Counted from the first letter of the stretch, positions 1 to 11,686 are shown. The stretch: 64,000 bases of DNA from Paralithodes platypus (GCA_032716605.1 CM064519.1:28267336-28331335); one strand, 5' to 3'. A program made the numbers and translations. Notes: a model not told the origin generated them from the sequence alone.

Positions 1-535
1 TGCTACCATCATGCTATATATATGAATGTCAGAACAGCACTTTTATTTGTCTCTATTATTTACCTTATAGTTTATATACACCTTCCATATTACTGAATCT
101 CTTATCATACGTTCTGAATCTCCTACGATTCCCTCTGATGTTGCTGAATCTGCTACCACCATGTTATATTTATGATTCTCCTAACAGCACTTTCATTTGT
201 CTCTATTATATACCTTATATCTTATGTAGTTTCCATATTACTGAATCTCCTATCCTGATGTCTGAAGCTCCTACGATTCCCTTTGATGTTTCTGAATGTG
301 CTATCATCATGCTGTATTTATGAAGCTCCTCACAGCGCTTCAATTTGTCTCCATCATATACCTTATATTTGTGTACACCTTCCATATTACTGAATCTCCT
401 ATCATAATGTCTGAATCTCCTACGATCCCCTTTGATGTTTCTGAATCTGCTACCACCATGCTATATTTATGAATCTCCTGACAGCACTTTCATTTGACTC
501 TATTATATACCTTATATTATATGTATGCCTTCCCC
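1..535. repeat. Tandem satellite, ~149-bp unit, ~3.6 copies
   Basis: Units begin at 1, 151, 299 and 448, each starting tgctaycaycatg and containing tgaatctcctac and cttccatattactgaatc. The period is 148-150 bp with roughly 10 percent divergence between units. The array runs off the left edge of the window, so its true copy number is unknown. No reading frame is conserved across units. Confidence 0.85.
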
Positions 536-1338
536 GCTTTGTGATTGTCTTGCCTCCTCCAAGCTTGTAGTTATCCTAAAAAAAAAAAAAAAAAAATTAG
601 GCTTACTAAGTCATTTTTATTGTTTCTGAGTTTATTACAATCCCCTCTATATTTTTGCTTCACTCTTTAACTACCTGGGATGCCTGTTGTTTTTGTTTTC
701 AGATATATTAAGACGATTATATACAGCTCAGGAAGAATTTTTGGTAGTTAGTTAAAAGGGATAATTAGGTTTGTAGCCTCTATATTGCTACACGTCCGTC
801 CTAAGCTGAATAAAAAAAAAAAAAAATTTTTTTGCTGAATTATTGTCTTTATTTGCGTAATATATTATATTTTCCAGGTGTGTTTCTAACTTTTTTTCAC
901 TCTGCCAATTAACATCATTGCAATGCTGCACATACTGTATATATTTCTAACTGTAATTAGCCCTAACATGTGTTTGTTTAAGAAATTATGCGTATATTTA
1001 TCTCTATACAAGTTAATACACACACGATGTCTCACTCTCTCTGTGATGTAAACACACTAATAATGATAATTTACCGGCGTCATTCGTCATATTTATTTGT
1101 GTGATGCATTTTTAAGAGTACAAGCATATTTGTTGGTGTAATAAACTCCTTTCTGGTATGTTTATTTCCGTATGTAATAGTCACCCCTCATTATTTTAGG
1201 GGGGTCATAAAAATATACGCTGATGTTATATATTTGTCCATATATATTCAGTCATAATATATTGTAAATAATTGTTAGAGCTTATTCGCCCCACAAATTT
1301 ATGTTTGTTGAAAAAATGCACTTTGGACCGTCATCAAT
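536..1338. other. Non-coding, AT-rich; contains a family C MITE remnant
   Basis: I see no gene here. Positions about 700-815 carry the two inner arms of family C (tagacgat-like block, then gtccgtcctaagctgaataaa). There are poly-A runs near 577-595 and 812-825. The rest is AT-rich with no supported feature. Confidence 0.5.
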
Positions 1339-1719
1339 TTAAGGGGGGTGATCTGCGTTTTGTTATTTCTGTCCTTTTCTCTCTTTCTCTGGCTTGTATC
1401 CATTCGGCCCCATTTAGCCAACTATTTTAAGACGTTTATCCCCATCTAGGTGTCGATTTCTTCCTGGCGAGCGATAGCGAGCCAGCATTATATGAAGAAA
1501 TCCGGCTTCGCCGAAGACATTTTTCTATCGAAAAATGTACAAATTTAGCGTGCTGTCAAACAAAAATAAAAAATATGCTGGCTCGCTACCGCTCACCAGT
1601 AAAAAACTGACACCTGGATGGGGATAAACGTCTTAAAACAGTAGGCTGAATGGGGCCAAAGGGATACAAGCCAGAGAAAGATAGAAAAGGACAGAACAAA
1701 AACAGGTCACCCCCCTTAA
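1339..1719. mobile_element. Family A foldback MITE, full length, TTAA-flanked
   Basis: The element lies between TTAA at 1339-1342 and TTAA at 1716-1719, with ends reading TTAAGGGGGGTGA inward from both sides. Both arms carry a ctttctctggcttgtatcc / cattcggcccca block, a tttaagacgtttatcccc block and the GCGAGCGATAGCGAGCC motif. The arms are inverted relative to each other, so the whole element can fold back. Central mini-hairpins CCGGCTTCGCCG(A/G) and TTTTTCTATCGAAAAA are present. It encodes no protein, so it is non-autonomous. The TTAA flank suggests a piggyBac-type transposase (inference). Confidence 0.8.
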
Positions 1720-1722
1720 CGT

Positions 1723-1937
1723 TTAACCCCTCCATTACTGGTGACGTATTCTTGATTTGATTTTGATTGTTTTAGACAGTTTTATTCAGCTTAGGACGGT
1801 AGTGTAGGAATTATAAGGCTACAGACTATCTGAATTAACCCTTTTTATTACCACAGATACTTCCTAAGCTGCATAAAATCGTCTAAATATATCTGATAAA
1901 AAACAGCAACATACATCCCCGGTAGTGAAAGGGTTAA
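1723..1937. mobile_element. Family C MITE, full length, TTAA-flanked
   Basis: It runs from TTAA at 1723-1726 to TTAA at 1934-1937. The ends TTAACCCCTCCATTACTGG and TTAACCCTTTCACTACCGG form a terminal inverted repeat. Inner arms tttattcagcttaggacgg and tccttcctaagctgcataaa-like blocks are inverted. It is four bases from family A copy 1, so the two insertions sit almost back to back. Confidence 0.75.
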
Positions 1938-2245
1938 AGGCAACTATAATATATATTAATATTTTATAAATATGGTCTTAATATTTAGTTTCTGCAGGAG
2001 TACCATTTACATATCTGTGGAATATAACACTCCAGAATTTATTAACCCAAATGTAAATATATTCCTGATAAATATTTTTTGTGAGGACATTGCAACTTTA
2101 TGGTTATTGCGTTAGTGAATATTATGTTCCCATGATAAATAGTTCTGCGAGTAAAAATGGAAATATATTGTTGATATCATACGTAGAGGTACATTTATAT
2201 CTGCAGTGTTAATATACAGTGATGCAACTCTGATATACTGTATAC

Positions 2246-2591
2246 TTAAGGTGGGTGACCGGCTTTTTTTTCTCTTTCTTGGTTGTAAACATTCGGCCCA
2301 TTCAGCCTACTGTTTTAAGATATTTATCCCCATCCAGGTGTCGATTTTTTTCCTGGCGAGCGATAGCAAGCCACCAATTTATGGAGAAATCCGGCTTCGC
2401 CGGAGATATTTTTTCTATCGAAAAAATTTACAAATTTAGCCAGCTGTCTAACTCATTATCCAATATATGGTGGCTCCCTATACTCGCAAGTATAAATCGA
2501 CACCTGGATGGTGATGTCTTAAAACAGTAGGCTGAATTGGGCCGAATGGATACAACCCAAGGAGAGAAAAAAAGCCGGTCACCCCCCATAA
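2246..2591. mobile_element. Family A foldback MITE
   Basis: The left end is TTAAGGTGGGTGACCGGC (TTAA at 2246). The right end is GCCGGTCACCCCCCATAA, where the terminal TTAA has decayed to ATAA. The internal arms and the mini-hairpin tccggcttcgccgga are as in the copy at 1339-1719. Two short ORFs inside it are chance readings of repeat sequence. Confidence 0.75.
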
Positions 2592-2662
2592 TTGTTTGTA
2601 CATATATCCTTACTCTTCAACTATGATAATGTAAATACACACACCATACATATTTATAATCG

Positions 2663-2734
2663 TATTCTGGGATACCTGGTGTTGTACCCCAGGTAATGTA
2701 TTCTGGGATACCTGGTGTTGTACCCCAGGTAATG
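2663..2734. repeat. 36-bp direct duplication, two near-identical copies
   Basis: The unit tattctgggatacctggtg...taccccaggtaatg starts at 2663 and again at 2699. Each unit contains a short inverted repeat (acctggtgttgtaccccaggt). Confidence 0.8.
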
Positions 2735-2846
2735 TATAAACTATATCAATTTTCTCCGTGTATTTTGAGACACCAAATCTGTTTCCATAGGGCACGACAA
2801 AGTTCTAATTTAACCGAAGAGTGTATATTTATTCGTAGGTGTTACC

Positions 2847-2849
<3 letters not shown>

Positions 2850-2923
<74 letters not shown>
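2850..2923. repeat. (TA)n microsatellite
   Basis: About 74 bp of uninterrupted TA, directly abutting the left arm of the long palindrome at 2922-3282. Confidence 0.95.
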
Positions 2924-2925
<2 letters not shown>

Positions 2926-3282
2926 ATCAACACCAGCGCTGGTACAAACATCTTTATTTTGGTAACGTTTCGGTGTAAGCATAAACCATCTTCAGACCTG
3001 AACTGAAATGAAATAAAAGCCTATATGAATGGCAGAGTAATTTTCTAATGTAAATATTCTTATTAATAACTAAATTTAACATTTTTTTTTATAACTATTA
3101 ATTTTAAGTTTTATTCTAGATTTGTTAAATTTAGTTATTAATAAGAATATTTACATTAGAAAATTACTCTGCCATTCATATAGGCTTTTATTTCATTTCA
3201 GTTCAGGTCTGAAGATGGTTTATGCTTAAACCGAAATGTTACCAAAATAAAGATGTTTGTACCAGCGCTGGTGTTGATCTTT
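2922..3282. repeat. Long palindrome, 160-bp arms with 41-bp spacer
   Basis: The left arm at 2922-3081 is repeated as its reverse complement at 3123-3282 with only a few mismatches (for example aacgtttcggtgtaag against cttaaaccgaaatgtt). The arms include ccagcgctgg, an aataaa and a gtctgaagatgg / ccgaaa block. (TA)n tracts lie on both outer sides. Either a foldback element or a head-to-head pair of one short repeat would explain it. Confidence 0.85.
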
Positions 3283-3320
3283 ATCATCCGACTCCGATTT
3301 CCGCAACAAGAGAGTATTGC

Positions 3321-3323
<3 letters not shown>

Positions 3324-3385
<62 letters not shown>

Positions 3386-3494
3386 CATTTTATCTGAATA
3401 TCTTATTCATAAAGTTATTTTGAATGGGTAACGGTGTTGAAATCATGTTAATGAATTAGATATATCTTTACTAGAGCGCATATTTAGAGTATGT

Positions 3495-3580
<86 letters not shown>
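3324..3580. repeat. Two (TA)n microsatellites, 3324-3383 and 3498-3580
   Basis: Two pure TA runs are separated by about 115 bp of unique AT-rich sequence. The second is broken once by cagta. ORFs of Tyr-Ile repeats across them are artefacts. Confidence 0.95.
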
Positions 3581-3582
<2 letters not shown>

Positions 3583-3845
3583 CAAACGGTCTACGGATAT
3601 TATATATTCATTATGAACCAATGTGTTTTTGTATTAAGGCTGTCAAACCATTACCAACTATAGTATTAATCAGTCGAGAGTTGTACGGCAGCCCAAGGAA
3701 AGGTTTTCCAAATTATTGATTAATATATTAACAGATTGTTTAAAAAAAATATATATTTGTGCAAAATGAAACCAAAATCCTGTTATGGCATAATTGTTTC
3801 GTTGTGGTCTCTTTAAAGTCTAATAATTTATTTACTAGTTGTCTA

Positions 3846-4060
3846 GTTTCCTCCCTAGACCTCCATCAAATTTGATAAAACAAAACTCCAGGATCACCCT
3901 TCAAGATATATTTGGACATTTTTCGGTAGAAAAATGTACAAATATATCTTGAAGGGAGATCCTGGAGTTGTTTTATTAAATTTGATGGAGGTCTACGGAG
4001 AAAACTAGAAAATAGTAAATAAATTAAAACATCGACCAAACAGTCCAAAAGACCAAAAGC
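3846..4060. mobile_element. Palindromic family B-type foldback remnant
   Basis: Near-perfect inverted arms: ctccctagacctccatcaaa at the left is answered by tttgatggaggtctacgg at the right. They centre on the hairpin acatttttcggtagaaaaatgt shared with family B. Only the right-arm sequence of family B is present, as two inverted copies. No coding capacity. Confidence 0.7.
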
Positions 4061-4369
4061 TCCAGCCCTCCCTGAGTTACAATAGGCTGGGGGTCATCAT
4101 TTTCTAATGAAGACGCTGAATGCGTTATGAAGTATAGATCGTTTAAATAATACCCAGGTTATCTGTATATTGTAAGAGTCGGTGTAGAATTTTATATCGA
4201 TGTACTGTAAGACATATTTTGATATATTTTTTCCCTAAGCCATCTGCATTTTATTCCTCCTGCACGTTTGGGGCCCTACTCTTACTTAAGGAAAGGAACA
4301 CAATCTGCTGTTCCTCTCATTGAAAAGAACATTGGGTAACTGTATCGTATATATGGGTTTGTATACACG

Positions 4370-4539
<170 letters not shown>

Positions 4540-4599
4540 AGAAAAATGCAGAATTAATGAGTAGTCAGCCTTATGAGGGCTAGACCCAGTAGACTAATA

Positions 4600-4778
4600 T
4601 AAATGGATTGTTCTCTCTCTACAGAAAAATGTACACATTAATCTTTGAAGGGGAATGTGGGAGGGTGTGTTTTTATCTAAAATGGGAGATAAAAACTTGA
4701 AGTGGATCTAGGGGGCAAACTAAAACGGTAATATGATTGAAAATGGCAAAAGCAATCAAAACCTTCAAATATTATTAA
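4600..4778. mobile_element. Family E MITE right-half fragment
   Basis: It contains acagaaaaatgtacacatta, a tctagggggcaaactaaaa block and caaaagcaatcaaaacc, ending at TTAA 4775-4778. These match the right halves of the family E copies at 24906-25273 and 55967-56315. Confidence 0.5.
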
Positions 4779-5032
4779 CACAAATAATAAAACAAATAAA
4801 AAACGTTGGGCGAAATATATGGGCAGTCTCCTTTACACCCTATGCCTTTATTCACCTAGAGGTAAATAGAAACCTGGAGTTAGTGAACATTTGTGATGTC
4901 CCATCCAGGTAGGTAAACTATAGTAACGTTGATAATATGCAGTAGCCCCTTGTGTACCAGGCTGGGTATTATTCCCATCACAGCTCCAAAGAACAATGTC
5001 ATGGAGATAAGCACCAAGGCCACCATCTTAGC

Positions 5033-5368
5033 TTAATAATTCACTTCTTGGTCGATTTTTGCATGTATTACTAATATATTCTAATTACCTCCCTAGACCT
5101 CCATCAAACTTTAAAAAAAAAACATCCAGTGGACTAATTTGTACATTTTTCGGTAGAAAAATGTCCCGTTTTCTTCCAAAATTACAGGCTCACCATCGTT
5201 CGCCAGGAAAAGAAATCGATATCTAAATAGCATGAAAGGTCTTAATATTGACAAGGAATTTGGGCGGAAGGTCTTAAAATCGCCAAACTAATGGATCAAT
5301 CATCTGAAAACTAATATGGCTAAACATGAGGAAGAAGAAGGACTAGTAAATGACCCCTCTTGCCTTAA
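5033..5368 (-). mobile_element. Family B MITE, reverse orientation
   Basis: It lies between TTAA at 5033-5036 and TTAA at 5365-5368. In the reverse complement it has the family B order: cccattagt-like block, ttaagaccttt, a gtgtcgatttt-like block, cctggcgaacgat, the hairpin acatttttctaccgaaaaatgt, then the tagacctccatcaa block. It is more diverged than the copy at 8051-8394. Confidence 0.65.
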
Positions 5369-5467
5369 GCCTCCCAATGTTACGTTTAATCTCGGGTAAA
5401 AATTGGCCGGGCAATATCCGGTTTCTATTTAATGGCCAAAACTTGAATGGCGCGAAACATATTTAGG

Positions 5468-5529
<62 letters not shown>

Positions 5530-6149
5530 ATATATATATATATATATAAGAGGGTTAAAACTAGGTAAAATATGGTTGAGTTAACCAAGACTCTGGTATA
5601 TTGTTACGCCTTAAAGGTTTCACTACACGAGCGTGGGAACATGGGGATGGTTGGAGAGAGAAGGTGGAAGCAGGGAAAGGATAGTATTGAAGACGATCAG
5701 TAGGGTATCGGAATATCGCTAGTGTATGATAATAATAATGATAATAATAATAGTAATAATAGTTGATATATAAGCAACATTACTATCTATGATAATAATG
5801 CTATAATTATTACGATAATTAGTTCAACATTTAATATTTATATATTATTATATCCCTCATAAGTATCCCCATTAACCTTATACACTTCCACCAACAACAA
5901 CAATATTTGTATATATTTGTAAGGCTATAAATCATAATATCTATTTATATGTATTGAACTATTACATTATACAAGCCATTACTCATTTATTATCACACCT
6001 AGCCAACTATAACTTTCACTATTTTAATGCTTATACCTTATATTATATGATTATAACATTATCACATATGAATATATTTAATGTTCCGTCAAGAAGCAGC
6101 AAATAGAGAAGAAGGTCAGGGAGTGAGTAAAAGATATTGACAAACTTTT
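5369..6149. other. AT-rich non-coding stretch with (TA)n at 5469-5548
   Basis: The TA run is broken by ttatat and ttgtat interruptions. Beyond it is AAT-rich, low-complexity sequence with a short (AAT)n near 5730. No ORF, RNA gene or known repeat motif is apparent. Confidence 0.5.
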
Positions 6150-7320
6150 CAAGAGTGCGAAAACGGAATCACAGGCTGTGTATTCGGCGTTCACTCATGG
6201 GGTCAAATATCGTTGGACCTACTTGATGTGAACTGCTCCAAACATGAGTTCATTACTTCAACCGCAAAATGTCCATCAGAGATAAACTCATCCCAGCGTG
6301 GGTAAAGTCCCACACCCCAAGTGATACAGATACAGAAAGGGAGTTGCTCACACTTCCTTCCAGGTTGGGAGGGCTTGGAATCATCAATCATCAATGAGGA
6401 GGGCGACAACTGAACACCAGAACTCGGAAAAGATAACAGGTTCTCTCACTGAACGCATCATAGCACAAGATGCCAAAGGTGAAGTAGACCAGTCAGAGAT
6501 TTACAACATCGGAAAGATCATCATGTCAAAGAGGCATAATTCACAGAAAAATTACCTGACACGACTAATGCAACAACTTTTTCTGAGACTATTAAGAAAA
6601 ATGCAGATGACACAAAAAACGGGTGCTTCAAATTGGCTGCCAACACTATCTATCAAGGCAAAAGGCTTCAAACTTAACAAACTATTATCTATTGACGCCA
6701 TTGCACTGAGACATGGTTGACCAATTGAAGGACTGCTCAATCGATGCATGTGTAGAGTCAACAAAAATACAGACCATTCCACGGTATGTAAGAAGGAAGG
6801 GTTCATCAGTATCAGGCACGATGAAGTGAGACGTAATGGTGAATATGCTAATGGGGGTGTGCCATGATGTGGCGTGCGATCCATCAATCATCCCCTTGGA
6901 TGGAGAGATTTTGCTGAACAGGACAGCCATCACATCAAATGAAGCACGAGTGGATGTCAGTGCAAGAGGTTTCCGGACGAGAGGACTGCCAGCGTTCTTC
7001 GACATAAATTTTTGTTGACCCAGTGGCCACTAGCTAGAGAGAGCTGTCTCTGGAGGTAGTACACAAGAGGAACGAACAGGAAAAGGTCAAGGCATATGGG
7101 GAAAGGGACCTACATATTCAACAAGGCAGCTTTACCCCACTAGTCTTTACCACATCTGGAGGGGCTCAGTGCTTCTATTTAAGCTAGCAGAGATCATCGC
7201 AGAGAAGAAGTAACTTCCCAGGAGTCGAGTAGTGGCCTGGATGAGGTGCTGCCTATCTTTCTCGTTGCTCAGATCAGCACTACTATGTCTACGAGAAACA
7301 AGACTTGTCTCACTGAAACC
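6150..7320 (+). pseudogene. Broken transposable-element gene, C-terminal part
   Basis: Plus-strand readings across all three frames give an ordered series of recognisable blocks. They are LPSRLGGLGII (6350-6390), GASNWLPT near 6622, VCHDVACDPSI (6855-6890), EARVDVSARGF (6941-6973) with PAFFDI just after, a GERDLHIQQGSFTPL-like block (7097-7135), and VAWMRCCLSFSLLRSALLCL (7233-7292). I have seen this series in C-terminal regions of reverse-transcriptase-bearing elements of marine invertebrates. The spacing of E, D and the FFD block resembles a PD-(D/E)XK nuclease core (inference). Several frameshifts and stops interrupt the blocks, so this is a corpse. The reverse transcriptase itself is not visible, so the clade is unassigned. 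Confidence 0.6.
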
Positions 7321-7661
7321 AACGACAGTAGAAGATATGAACTAGGAGGCAGCAGTGGCAGAGAGTCCCATCAGGATGCGACTGGATTGAGGTTGCATGG
7401 TATTGAGTACTAGTATGGTAGAGTAGTAGGAATAGAGTAGTATCTGATGTTTGTAACAGCTACTATGTATAATGTAATGGATGAATCATTATAAATTGAA
7501 ATATTAGAAATACAAAATCCACGATGATGAGTCTGAGTGCAAACCCTGGAATAGGAATCGGTTCTTTGACTATTATAGTCTTGTGCATTGATGACTGTTC
7601 CGACCTTGTATATGGTCCAGAGGAGGGATGCACAGGCTGAGTGGTGTAGTAAAACTGTAAA

Positions 7662-7663
7662 AG

Positions 7664-7696
<33 letters not shown>

Positions 7697-7720
7697 ATAG
7701 TAGAAGTAGTAGTAGTATCA
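7662..7720. repeat. (AGT)n trinucleotide repeat
   Basis: An imperfect AGT run with a few AAT and AGA interruptions, in otherwise featureless AT-rich sequence. Confidence 0.9.
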
Positions 7721-8050
7721 GTATTACTAAGAGTAGTGGAATTTATGTAAAATAATAGTTACGAAAACAACAGCAAAAAATATCCTAATACTAATGACAG
7801 CAGCAAGAAATTCATTATACTAACAACAACAAGAATAACAGTGATACTAATACCACACCTACCAAGAAAAACAAAATATATATATATCGTATATCTTACA
7901 GGCTCGGTAAGAAGCCCAAAGCCTAGAGCACACACACACCACTACATTATTTAGTTTTTTCCTTTTTTCGTAGTGTCGTATTTGCCGGTCTTGCCGCCTC
8001 TCTCTCTGGGGGCGGAATGGGAGAGAAAGGAGGCAACATATTCTCACATG

Positions 8051-8394
8051 TTAAGGGGAGATGGGCCAGTTTTTCTGGACCACTTTCTCCCTCGTGTTCA
8101 GCCCCATTAGTTTTGAGATTTTAAGACGTTCAACCCACTAGTTTAACGATTTTAACACCTTTCGCCTCATTGCATTGTCAATTTTAAGACCTGTCGTGCC
8201 ATTTAGGTGTCGATTTTTTCCTGGCGAACGATAGCGAGCCTGTAATTTTAAAAGGAACCGGCCTTCGGCCGGGACATTTATCTTGAAGGGGGGTCTAGGG
8301 GGTGTTTTTTTAAGCTTGATGAAGGTCTAGCGAGGAAACTAAAAACATGAATAAATGAATACATAGACCCAAAAAAGAGCCACTATCTCCTTAA
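8051..8394 (+). mobile_element. Family B MITE, full length, TTAA-flanked
   Basis: The left end is TTAAGGGGAGATGGGCC (8051). The right end is CCACTATCTCCTTAA (ends 8394), so the termini are inverted repeats including TTAA. Order inside: cccattagttttgagatttt, ttttaagacctgtcgtgcca, a gtgtcgattttttcctggcg run into the gcgaacgatagcgagcc motif, the C(TTCG)G hairpin ccggccttcggccggg, a shortened second hairpin (only acattta remains), then gggtctagggggtg and the gatgaaggtctagcgaggaa block. No protein is encoded. I use this as the reference copy for family B. Confidence 0.8.
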
Positions 8395-8440
8395 ACAGAC
8401 AACGAAGAAAAAATAGAAGTAAATATTATGTTTGGACGTG

Positions 8441-11297
8441 TGGTGCTGTGGAATTAGAGCTTATGATACTGTGGAATTAGAGCTTATGGTACTGTGGAAT
8501 TAGAGCTTATGGTACTGTGGAATTAGAGCTTACGGTACTGTGGAATTAGAGCTTATGGTGCTGTGGAATTAGAGCTTATGGTACTGTGGAATTAGAGCTT
8601 ATGGTACTGTGGAATTAGAGCTTATGGTACTGTGGAATTAGAGCTTATGGTGCTGTGGAATTAGAGTTTATGGTGCTGTGGAATTAGAGCTTATGGTGCT
8701 GTGGAATTAGAGCTTATGGTACTGTGGAATTAGAGCTTACGGTACTGTGGAATTAGAGCTTATGGTGCTGTGGAATTAGAGCTTATGGTACTGTGGAATT
8801 AGAGCTTATGGTACTGTGGAATTAGAGCTTATGGTACTGTGGAATTAGAGCTTATGGTGCTGTGGAATTAGAGTTTATGGTGCTGTGGAATTAGAGCTTA
8901 TGGTGCTGTGGAATTAGAGCTTATGGTGTTGTGGAATTAGAGCTTATGGTACTGTGGAATTAGAGTTTATGGTACTGTGGAATTAGAGCTTATGGTACTG
9001 TGGAATTAGAGCTTATGGTGCTGTGGAATTAGAGCTTATGGTACTCTAGAATTAGAGTTTATGGTGCTATGGAATTAGAGCTTATGGTACTGTGGAATTA
9101 GAGCTTATGGTACTGTGAAATTAGAGCTTATGGTACTGTGGAATTAGAGCTTATGTTGCTGTGGAATTAGAGCTTATGGTGCTGTGGAATTAGAGCTTAT
9201 GGTGCTGTGGAATTAGAGCTTATGGTGCTGTGGAATTAGAGCTTATGGTGCTGTGGAATTAGAGCTTATGGTACTGTGGAATTAGAGTTTATGGTGCTGT
9301 GGAATTAGAGCTTATGGTGCTGTGGAATTAGAGCTTATGGTACTGTGCAATTAGAGCTTATAGTGCTGTGGAATTAGATCTTATGGTGCTGTGGAATTAG
9401 AGCTTATGGTACTGTGGAATTAGAGCTTTTTGTGCTGTGGAATTAGAACTTATGGTGCTGTGGAATTAGAGCTTATGGTGCTGTGGAATTAGAGCTTATG
9501 GTACTGTGGAATTAGAGCTTATGGTGCTGTGAAATTAGAGCTTATGGTGTTGTGGAATTAGATCTTATGGCGCTGTGGAATTAGAGCTTATGGTACTCTG
9601 GAATTAGAGTTTATGGTGCTGTGGAATTAGAGCTTATGGTACTGTGGAATTAGAGCTTATAGTACTGTGGAATTAGAGCTTATGGTGCTGTGGAATTAGA
9701 GCTTATGGTACTGTGGAATTAGAGCTTATGGTGCTGTGGAATTAGAGCTTATGGTGCTGTGGAATTAGAGCTTATGGTGCTGTGGAATTAGAGCTTATGG
9801 TGCTGTGGAATTAGAGCTTATGGTACTGTGGAATTAGAGCTTATGGTGCTGTGGAATTGGAGCTTATGGTGCTGTGGAATTAGAGCTGATGGTACTGTGC
9901 AATTAGAGCTTATAGTGCTGTGGAATTAGAGCTTATGGTACTGTAGAATTAAAGCTTATGGTACTGTGGAATTAGATTTTATGGTACTGTGGAATTAGAG
10001 CTTATGGTACTGTAGAATTAAAGCTTATGGTACTGTGGAATTAGATTTTATGGTACTGTGGAATTAGAGCTTATGGTACTGTAGAATTAAAGCTTATGGT
10101 ACTGTGGAATTAGAGCTTATGGTACTGTGGAATTAGATTTTATGGTACTGTGGAATTAGAGATTATGGTGCTGTGGTATTAGAGCTTATGGTACTGTGGA
10201 ATTAGAGTTTATGGTACTGTGGAATTAGAGTTTATGGTACTGTGGAATTGGAGCTTATGGTGCTGTGGAATTAGAGCTTATGGTACTGTTGAATTAGAGC
10301 TTATGGTGCTGTGGAATTAGAGCTTATGGTGCTGTGGAATTAGAGTTTATGGTGCTGTGGAATTAGAGCTTATGGTGCTGTGGAATTAGAGTTTATGGTG
10401 CTGTGGAATTAGAGTTTATGGTGCTGTGGAATTAGAGCTTATGGTACTGTGGAATTGGAGCTTATGGTGCTGTGGAATTAGAGCTTATGGTGCTGTGGAA
10501 TTAGAGCTTATGGTGCTGTGGAATTAGAGTTTATGGTGCTGTGGAATTAGAGCTTATGGTGCTGTGGAATTGGAGCTTATGGTGCTGTGGAATTAGAGTT
10601 TATGGTGCTGTGGAATTAGAGCTTATGGTGCTGTGGAATTAGAGTTTATGGTGCTGTGGAATTAGAGCTTATGGTGCTGTGGAATTAGATCTTATGGTGC
10701 TGTGGAATTAGAGCTTATGGTACTGTGGAATTAGAGCTTATGGTGCTGTGGAATTGGAGCTTATGGTGCTGTGGAATTAGAGCTTATGGTACTGTGGAAT
10801 TAGAGCATATGGTACTCTGGAATTAGAGCTTATGGTGCTGTGGAATTAGAGCTTATGGTACCGTGGAATTAGAGCTTATGGTGCTGTGGAATTAGAGCTT
10901 TTGGTGCTGTTGAATTAGAGCTTATGGTGCTGTGGAATTGGAGCTTATGGTGCTGTGGAATTAGAGCTTATGGTACTGTGGAATTGGAGCTTATGGTACT
11001 CTGGAATTATAGATTATGGTACTGTGCAATTAGAGCTTATGGTACTGTGGAATTAAATTTTATGGTGCTGTGGAATTAGATTTTATGGTACTGTGGAATT
11101 AGAGCTTATGGTACTGTGCAATTAGAGCTTATGGTACTGTGGAATTATATTTTATGGTACTGTGGAATTAGAGCTTATGGTACTGTGGAATTAGAGCTTA
11201 TGGTACTGTGGAATTAGATTTTATGGTACTGTGGAATTAGAGCTTATGGTACTGTGGAATTAGAGCTTATGGTGCTGTGGAATTAGAGCTTTGGTAA
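8441..11297. repeat. 23-bp minisatellite array, ~124 units
   Basis: The unit is TGGTRCTGTGGAATTAGAGCTTA, shown here only as a consensus: tggtrctgtgg followed by aattagagctta. Variation is concentrated at one A/G site (tggtact or tggtgct) and at agagctta/agagttta. The period is 23 bp and so not divisible by three, and no frame is open. Higher-order repeats are visible: a nine-unit block (207 bp) at 8532-8738 recurs at 8739-8945, and a three-unit block (69 bp) starting with ctgtagaattaaagctta recurs at 9941, 10010 and 10079. Confidence 0.97.
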
Positions 11298-11590
11298 TGT
11301 GGAATTAGAGTTTATGATACTGTGCAATTAGAGCTTACGGCACTGTAATTAGAGCTTACGGTACTGTGTAATTAGAGCTTACGGTACTGTGTAACTAGAG
11401 TTTATGATACTGTACAATTACATATTAAATGCTGTGCAATTATAGCATATACGACTGTACAATTAGACCATATAAGACTGTGAAATTAGAGCTTTTAAGA
11501 CTGTGCAATTAGATATTATAAGCTTGCAATTAGAGCTCATGATTGTGTGAAATAAGTTCTTATTATAATGTGGATATAGAGTTTATAAAA
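11298..11590. repeat. Degenerate edge of the 23-bp minisatellite
   Basis: Unit similarity fades to the right (actgtgcaattagagctta, then actgtacaattagacca, then gtgaaataagttctta). This is expected where an array edge escapes homogenisation. The left edge at 8441 is abrupt by comparison. Confidence 0.8.
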
Positions 11591-11686
11591 CTGTGAAACT
11601 TACTTACAAAGGATTATGAACTTTAGGAAAAGTATTCAATCATCTGATGAGGAAGAGTAGCACTCATGACATTAAAAACACCAGCT

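Noticed and set aside
2850..2923. Promoter TATA box
   Set aside because: TA runs here and elsewhere are microsatellites with no gene start nearby.
8441..11297. CRISPR array
   Set aside because: Units are contiguous 23-bp repeats without spacers, in eukaryotic sequence.
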